The notes beneath the pieces were generated by a model. It did no database searches. It saw only the letters and a list, made by a program, of their open reading frames with translations, and was not told the DNA's origin. From positions 1-18,846 of the forward strand of contig DATKBT010000106.1 in the NCBI GenBank assembly GCA_035546295.1: 18,846 nucleotides of DNA, given 5' to 3'. Made by a program: the position numbers and the translations under genes. Numbering within the stretch: the stretch's first letter is position 1; the number at the start of each line of letters is the position of its first letter. Origin of the DNA: DATKBT01 sp035546295 (GTDB lineage Bacteria > Acidobacteriota > Thermoanaerobaculia > Multivoradales > Multivoraceae). Below, piece by piece: positions 14,817-18,846 of this stretch.

Positions 14817-15178
14817 GTCGACCGCCCTCCTGCGGAAGCGAGCGCGCGCTCCATGGCGGCGGCGTAGTCGTCCCATCGCCGGCGCTCCGCGACCAGGCGC
14901 CGGCGGCCGGCTCGGGTGAGCCGGTAGAACTTCGCCCTCCGGTTGTTCTCCGAGACCCCCCACTCCGCCTCGATGCAGCCACGCCCCTCGAGCCGATGGA
15001 GCGCCGGGTAGATCGTGCCCTCGGCGATCTGGAAGGCATCCGAGGTCGCCGACTCGATCCACTCGGCGATCGCGTAGCCGTGACGGGGTGAGCCGGCGAG
15101 CGCCTGCAGGATCAGCAGGTCGAGCGTGCCCTTGAGCAGCTGGTTGTCGGTGCAGGTCGCGGCGTCACTCTGTCGCAA
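14813..15178 (-). CDS. PadR-family transcriptional regulator
   Basis: 121-residue winged-helix repressor. The PadR domain is clear: LLKGTLDLLILQALAGSPRHGYAIAEWI (~14-41), IAEGTIYPALHRLEGRGCIEAEWG (~51-74) with the recognition helix and TIYPALHRLE signature, then the wing KFYRLTRAGRRRL (~83-95) and a short C-terminal helix. There is no large effector domain, as in the short PadR-s2 group. Start TTG 15178 is backed by GGAGG (15187-15191) at 8-nt spacing. It is the first gene of a two-gene unit with the second ADOP permease and most likely represses that unit. A 15-bp inverted repeat around its promoter is the obvious operator candidate. The inducer is unknown. Confidence 0.93.
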   Translation of the reverse strand: MRQSDAATCTDNQLLKGTLDLLILQALAGSPRHGYAIAEWIESATSDAFQIAEGTIYPALHRLEGRGCIEAEWGVSENNRRAKFYRLTRAGRRRLVAERRRWDDYAAAMERALASAGGRST

Positions 15179-15209
15179 TCGGTCGTCCTCCGGATTCAGT
15201 CCGGCTTCT

Positions 15210-15271
15210 CCTTCCCCTAGAACTGCTATGGGGATTTTACGCGCATCTTCCAGAGAAGTTCTAGGGGAAGG
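15210..15271 (-). promoter_or_regulatory. padR promoter flanked by a perfect 15-bp inverted repeat
   Basis: CCTTCCCCTAGAACT (15210-15224) and its exact reverse complement AGTTCTAGGGGAAGG (15257-15271) are separated by 32 bp. On the minus strand TAAAAT (15239-15234) in the spacer makes a good -10 box, giving +1 near 15227. The upstream arm then covers the -35 position and the downstream arm begins about 3 nt after +1, an ideal arrangement for repression. Autoregulation by PadR is inferred. A relic of mobile-element ends is an alternative, because a truncated gene starts just beyond the repeat. Confidence 0.6.
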
Positions 15272-15279
15272 TCAGGAGT

Positions 15280-15597
15280 GGCCGGCGACGGGGTCGCTGC
15301 GGCTCCGCCACCAAGACCGTCGTCGGGATTCTGGTGGGCATCGCCATCGAACGAGGCCAGCTCCGCGGCGTCGACGCTCGGGCTCTTGCTCATCTCAGCC
15401 AGCAGCCGCGCCGGAACCCGGACCCGCGCAAGGACGAGATCACGGTCGAGGACCTGCTGACGATGTCGTCGCTCTTCGAGTGCGACGACTGGAACCAGTT
15501 CTCGCGCGGCAACGAGGAGCGCATGTACCTCGTCGAGGACCGGCTGCAGTTCCTCCTGGACCTGCCGAACTCGACGGCGGGGTACACTCCCTGCGAC
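15280..15597 (+). pseudogene. remnant of a beta-lactamase-family serine hydrolase
   Basis: In the frame leading into the PPOX gene, residues from about 15298 read GSATKTVVGILVGIAIERGQ, containing the catalytic S-x-x-K motif (SATK, Ser codon 15304-15306). DPRKDEITVEDLLTMSS, CDDWNQFSRGNEERMYL and LQFLLDLP follow. These are the successive landmarks of class C beta-lactamase-like serine hydrolases. Everything upstream of the active-site serine is missing: an in-frame TAG stands at 15262-15264 inside the padR inverted repeat. The YxN and KTG motifs that should follow are also missing. About 100 codons remain of a family usually 350-450 residues long. No function is expected. In-frame continuation into the PPOX gene without a stop is probably accidental, though a translated fusion starting near GTG 15334 cannot be excluded. 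Confidence 0.65.
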
Positions 15598-16164
15598 ATG
15601 GGCAAGACCTACGAACGGCTCGACGAGTCACTGCGGCGCTTCATCGGCGAACAGCAGATGTTCTTCGTCGCCACCGCGCCGCTTTCCGGCGACGGGCTGG
15701 TCAACGTGTCGCCGAAAGGCCTCGACAGCTTCCGCATCCTGGACGACCACACGGTCGCCTATCTCGACCTCACCGGCAGCGGCATCGAGACGCTGGCTCA
15801 CGTTCGCGAGAACGGTCGCATCGTGATCATGTTCTGCGCCTTCGATGGCCGGCCGATGATCCTGAGGCTCTACGGACGCGGCACCGCCCACGAGGAGGGA
15901 ACGCCCGAGTTCGACGAGCTCCGGCCGCTCTTCCCGCCGCTCGAAGGGGCTCGCTCGATCCTCCGGGTCGAGCTCCACCGCATCTCCGACTCCTGCGGCT
16001 GGGGCGTGCCGCTCTACGAGTGCCGGGGGCAGCGCGACACCCTGCTCCGCTACTACCAGCAGAAGGGCGAGGACACCGTCCGTTCGATGCGCCTCGAAGG
16101 GAACGCGCAGAGCCTCGACGGGCTCCCGGGCCTGACGGCGGGCTGCGGCGGTCAGTCGGCCTGA
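15598..16164 (+). CDS. pyridoxamine 5'-phosphate oxidase-fold flavoprotein
   Basis: 188-residue split-barrel FMN-binding-like protein. The N-terminal MGKTYERLDESLRRFIGEQQMFFVATAPLSGDGLVNVSPKG, DDHTVAYLDLTGSGIETLAHVRENGRI and MFCAFDGRPMILRLYGRG blocks are typical of the 'pyridoxamine 5'-phosphate oxidase family protein' group. It is not PdxH: the PdxH C-terminal signature is absent and a true pdxH lies at 10145-10729. Likely a flavin- or F420-linked oxidoreductase of unknown substrate in the cytosol. ATG 15598 matches the family start. A TACACT box (15583-15588) ends 9 nt before it, while no normally spaced Shine-Dalgarno is seen, hinting at a very short leader. The preceding DNA is a serine hydrolase remnant read in the same frame. 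Confidence 0.85.
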   Translation: MGKTYERLDESLRRFIGEQQMFFVATAPLSGDGLVNVSPKGLDSFRILDDHTVAYLDLTGSGIETLAHVRENGRIVIMFCAFDGRPMILRLYGRGTAHEEGTPEFDELRPLFPPLEGARSILRVELHRISDSCGWGVPLYECRGQRDTLLRYYQQKGEDTVRSMRLEGNAQSLDGLPGLTAGCGGQSA

Positions 16165-16170
16165 CGGCCC

Positions 16171-16195
16171 TGACCGGCGTCGAAGCCGCCGGTCA
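16171..16195. terminator. hairpin between convergent genes
   Basis: TGACCGGCG (16171-16179), 7-nt loop, CGCCGGTCA (16187-16195) makes a perfect 9-bp GC-rich hairpin just after the PPOX stop codon. A smaller GTCAG/CTGAC hairpin (16151-16165) overlaps the stop. Neither strand has a T-tract, so intrinsic termination is uncertain; it may work with Rho or protect the 3' end. Confidence 0.4.
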
Positions 16196-16319
16196 CGCGC
16201 TCGACGATCGCAGGGCGTAAAGCAGGCTCCCCATCGCGAGCAGGAGCACTTCGAGCGCCTGCCCTGATCTCAGGGTCCTCGGTCTCCGAAACGAAGGGGA
16301 GGCTCGGTCCGCACGTGGG

Positions 16320-18272
16320 TCAGGGACAGGTGGAGAACGCCGAGGTGTCCTGCACCGGAAGGAACGCCTCGCCGAGCTCGTTCAGATAGGTGCGGGTCGC
16401 GCCGTCGATCGTGTCCGACACTACGATGGTGACCTGGACGTTGGTGAGCCCGCCGGCGAAGACCCAGTAGCTCTGGGCGAAGGCGCAGGCGTCGAGCACC
16501 TTGAGGACGACCTCGACGTTGGCGGCATCGAAGAACGTGAAGTAGCCCGTGTCGTCGGTGAGCTCCTGGGCGACGCCCGTGCCGAGCGTGCCTTCGAAGT
16601 CGAGAAAGGCGAGCGTGACTCGGAAGCGCTCGTCGTTGAGACACAGCGCACCGACTCCGGCGACGCAGGGGCCGGAGGGCACGAAGGTCGTGGCGGCAGC
16701 CTCGTTGCTGAAGGCCGACGTCCCGGCCGCATTGCGCGCCCGGACGCGGTAGGCGCGGAAGGTTCCGGCCGGGATGTCGGTGACGAGCAGTGAGCTGACG
16801 TCGGCGGCCACCGAGCCGCCTTCGGCGAACTCGCCGAAGGCGGACCGCTCTTCGACCACGAAGCCGCCCTCGTCGGCGGATGCGTCGACCCATGCGAGCT
16901 CGATCTCGCCCTCCGACAGCGCTGTCGCCACCAGGTCGGTGGGCGCGGCGGGCGGGCTCGACCCGCCCTGCGCGGAGAGCGGGTAGAGCGTGCGCACGGC
17001 GCTCCGGTCGTCGGCCTGGAGCCGAGCCCCGCGTTCGTCGTCGTGCGCCTGGGCTCGCATCAGGGCGGCGTCGAACACTACCGAGCTCGAACAGGCCGGC
17101 GTCGCGCTGTCGCCGCAGGAGTGTCCGATACCGATGGTGTGACCGAGCTCGTGAGCGATCACTTCGTCGAAGGCTGCCTGAGTCCTGCGCCCGAAGTAGT
17201 TCTCGCCGGTGCCGTCCTGGGTGACGATGTCGGCCTCGACGATCGGCAGGGCGGCCCCGCCCTCGAAGTCGAAGGAGGGGCCGCAGGAGAAGAAGACGAT
17301 GGCGACCGCCAGCGTGCCCCCTCCGCTCGCCGGAAACGAGCCGGCGACGTCGCCGAAGGGGTCCTCGAACAGCACCGTGTTGCGACCGTCCCGGCGGCCG
17401 GTGACCGAGGCGGTGCCGTTGAACACCAGCCTCACCGCACTCTGGTTGTCGCGGTTCCACGCCGCGATGCCTCGCCGGATCCCGCCGAGGGGATCGTCGA
17501 CCCCGGGTTGTTCCGCGCCACCGGCGAGGAAGCGGACCGGCGCGGGCTCGTCGAACTCGCGCCAGCGCAAGGGGAGAACGGCGTTGGCTCCGCAAGCGCC
17601 CGGGCTCGCCGCCAGTGTGAAGGGCCGCGCGACCCGCTGACCCGCGACCGAGCTGACGATGAAGTAGTCCGCCGGCCGCACCACACCGCGGGCTCGATCC
17701 TCGAGCCAGCTCGCGAAGCGTTCGCGGTCGCGCGGCAGGTGGCTGCGACGACGCTCCTCGGCCTGCCGGTCGGGTCGCGCGTCGGGCGAGCCGCTCAGCT
17801 CGCGCGCGGATCCGAGGTGACGGGTCAACAGCCGCCGCGGCCCCTCGGAGACCTCGCGGAAGGCGGCGAGGCCGAGATCGGCGAGAGTGTAGGCGCCGTC
17901 CCTCCCGGGCGACAGGAAGAGCAGGACTCGTTCTCCCTCACCCAGGACCGGCACGCCGGGAACGTGCATGGCGAGACCGTCGTCGACCCTGCCGCCCGGC
18001 AGCCGAACCAGGATCGTCGAGCTGGGGACGAAGCCCTTGAGCGGCCGCTCGACCTCCAACAGGTAGTCGGTCGCCGGGAAGCCGGTGGGCGCGGCCTCGA
18101 TGCCGAGGACGCGCCCGAGCACCACCAGCCCCGAGCGATCGAGGAGCTCGGCATCGGTCGCCATGACATAGGTCAGGGCGCCGGCGGGGGCAGATCCCGA
18201 GCCGATCCAGAGAAACGAGGTCAGCAGGAGCGCGAACCCTGAGAGACCGGCGCGAATCGGCGAGGCGATCAT
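16320..18272 (-). CDS. secreted metzincin metalloprotease with fibronectin III and C-terminal envelope-type domain
   Basis: 650-residue predicted extracellular zinc protease. Residues 1-32 are a signal peptide (hydrophobic core GFALLLTSFLWIG, cleavage near PAGA-LTY). Residues ~33-145 form a beta-rich domain I cannot name. The protease domain (~225-432) holds the zinc site HELGHTIGIGHSCG (His374, Glu375, His378, His384; HExxHxxGxxH) and a Met-turn methionine at 405 (AALMRAQ), so all catalytic ligands are present. A fibronectin type III domain follows (~441-530). The last ~115 residues begin CVAGVGALCLNDERFRVTLAF and contain LTDDTGYFTFFDAANVEVVL, a C-terminal domain I associate with secreted Acidobacteriota proteins. 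No membrane anchor follows. ATG 18272 starts the signal peptide; its Shine-Dalgarno is weak. It stands alone on its strand. Substrate unknown. Confidence 0.88.
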   Translation of the reverse strand: MIASPIRAGLSGFALLLTSFLWIGSGSAPAGALTYVMATDAELLDRSGLVVLGRVLGIEAAPTGFPATDYLLEVERPLKGFVPSSTILVRLPGGRVDDGLAMHVPGVPVLGEGERVLLFLSPGRDGAYTLADLGLAAFREVSEGPRRLLTRHLGSARELSGSPDARPDRQAEERRRSHLPRDRERFASWLEDRARGVVRPADYFIVSSVAGQRVARPFTLAASPGACGANAVLPLRWREFDEPAPVRFLAGGAEQPGVDDPLGGIRRGIAAWNRDNQSAVRLVFNGTASVTGRRDGRNTVLFEDPFGDVAGSFPASGGGTLAVAIVFFSCGPSFDFEGGAALPIVEADIVTQDGTGENYFGRRTQAAFDEVIAHELGHTIGIGHSCGDSATPACSSSVVFDAALMRAQAHDDERGARLQADDRSAVRTLYPLSAQGGSSPPAAPTDLVATALSEGEIELAWVDASADEGGFVVEERSAFGEFAEGGSVAADVSSLLVTDIPAGTFRAYRVRARNAAGTSAFSNEAAATTFVPSGPCVAGVGALCLNDERFRVTLAFLDFEGTLGTGVAQELTDDTGYFTFFDAANVEVVLKVLDACAFAQSYWVFAGGLTNVQVTIVVSDTIDGATRTYLNELGEAFLPVQDTSAFSTCP

Positions 18273-18718
18273 GAAATCGATCTCACGGTGGCGCCAGGAA
18301 GCGAGGCTCCCAGCGTCGTCGCAGTGGCGATCTCTGTTTCGAACGGCCGCAATGGATCAGCAGCCTTCCACGACCTTCGGGTGATCTGTGCAGCTTATCC
18401 TGTTTGATGATCCAGGCGAGTGTCTTCTTTCGAACGGCGCTGAAGCGAGATCGATGCAGCGGCGCGGCTCGATTGATCGCCGATCCTCACGCGCGAGTGA
18501 GCCATTGCCAGGCAAGAGCTCCTGGACAGGCCGCGCCCAGCCGTTGGCGGCGCAGGCGGGCCTTCGTAAGTGTCCATTCGAGGATGGCTCGCCACATCCT
18601 GTCCGGGGAGCGGGGAGGTCGAGCTGCAAGATCGATCGGGGGCCGATTCGAGTGGGAACCGGGCCGGGGCCACGAGGCGACCGGTAGGCCGTCGCCGCGT
18701 CCCTGGGAGCCCGTGGTG
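18273..18718. other. intergenic region between the metalloprotease gene and the intron-like element
   Basis: 446 bp without a supported gene. Open frames on both strands are short, cysteine/arginine-rich and overlap one another, and none resembles a known family. TTTCGAACGGC occurs twice (18337-18347 and 18428-18438). The metalloprotease promoter must lie at the low-coordinate end, but no clear hexamer pair was found. If the group II intron call is right, the last bases before 18719 are its 5' exon. Confidence 0.4.
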
Positions 18719-18846
18719 GTGCGCCGGGACAAGCCCGGGGAAGGGGAATGCGATGACGTAGCCAGGAACGGCAGAGCTGAAACCTTCCGAACGATCCCTG
18801 TGGGTACGAGCCCCACCCGGGTAAGGGTAGCCGCCCGCCCGGAAGC
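18719..18846 (+). mobile_element. 5' part of a group II intron (cut by the window edge)
   Basis: From 18719 the sequence begins GTGCG, the conserved 5' end of group II introns. A CCGGG-ACAAG-CCCGG hairpin (18724-18738) follows, then a GCGATGACGTAGCC-like joining segment, GAGCTGAAACC, the CCGAACGA block, a GTGGG-(TACGAGC)-CCCAC hairpin, and GGGTAAGGGTAGCC. This order is what I expect of domain I of bacterial group II introns. The ribozyme core, the reverse transcriptase/maturase gene, domains V-VI and the 3' end would lie beyond the window, so mobility cannot be judged. Identification rests on motif memory, not a covariance search. Confidence 0.65.

Noticed and set aside
12567..14867. 766-codon plus-strand frame, and a 1042-codon minus-strand frame at 11911-15039
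   Set aside because: Both are shadows of the second ADOP permease, with low-complexity charged products and no recognisable domain.
18487..18816. 109-codon minus-strand frame and other short frames upstream of the intron-like element
   Set aside because: No family resemblance, biased composition, and it overlaps the conserved intron motifs on the other strand.

Overview
This is a high-GC chromosomal window of ordinary housekeeping and accessory genes. Two genes encode very large MacB/FtsX-type permeases without an ATPase partner (the 'ADOP' architecture), and one of them sits directly behind a PadR-family repressor. That pairing, an F420-type luciferase-like oxidoreductase, and a secreted metzincin ending in a C-terminal domain I associate with Acidobacteriota secreted proteins all suggest an uncultured soil or sediment Acidobacteriota, perhaps the Thermoanaerobaculia/Holophagae side. 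The taxon is an inference; no rRNA or tRNA gene is present to confirm it.

Layout. 1-304: non-coding, with a 16-bp sequence present twice in direct and once in inverted orientation. 305-1440 (minus): a secreted, barrel-like protein gene followed after 2 nt by a short AraC-type DNA-binding protein; three consecutive inverted repeats lie at the 5' end of this unit. 1774-2922 (minus): membrane-anchored diguanylate cyclase. 3323-3871 (minus): small multi-pass membrane protein. 4086-5765 (minus): FAD-dependent dehydrogenase of the COG2509 type. 5938-6348 (minus): SnoaL-like protein, divergent from a 5'-3' exonuclease (6435-7313, plus). 7506-9920 (minus): first ADOP permease, divergent from pdxH (10145-10729, plus). 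10730-11041: gene-free, but with several stable RNA helices and a strong intrinsic terminator on the plus strand. 11042-11968 (minus): F420-type LLM oxidoreductase. 12183-15178 (minus): PadR plus second ADOP permease, overlapping by 4 nt. 15280-15597 (plus): remnant of a serine hydrolase. 15598-16164 (plus): PPOX-fold flavoprotein. 16320-18272 (minus): large secreted zinc metalloprotease. 18719 to the right edge (plus): what looks like the 5' part of a group II intron.

How the parts relate. Most genes are single units. Clear co-transcription is limited to barrel-araC and padR-ADOP2. The PadR promoter is bracketed by a perfect 15-bp inverted repeat, a good candidate operator for autorepression. 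At least two genes (SnoaL-like and pdxH) have a -10-like hexamer placed so that transcription should begin at or next to the start codon, suggesting leaderless mRNAs. I found no CRISPR array, phage, toxin-antitoxin or recognisable defence cassette. The least explained sequences are the structured RNA region after pdxH, the hairpin cluster at 1353-1424, the repeats at 196-308, and the partial group II intron at the right end.
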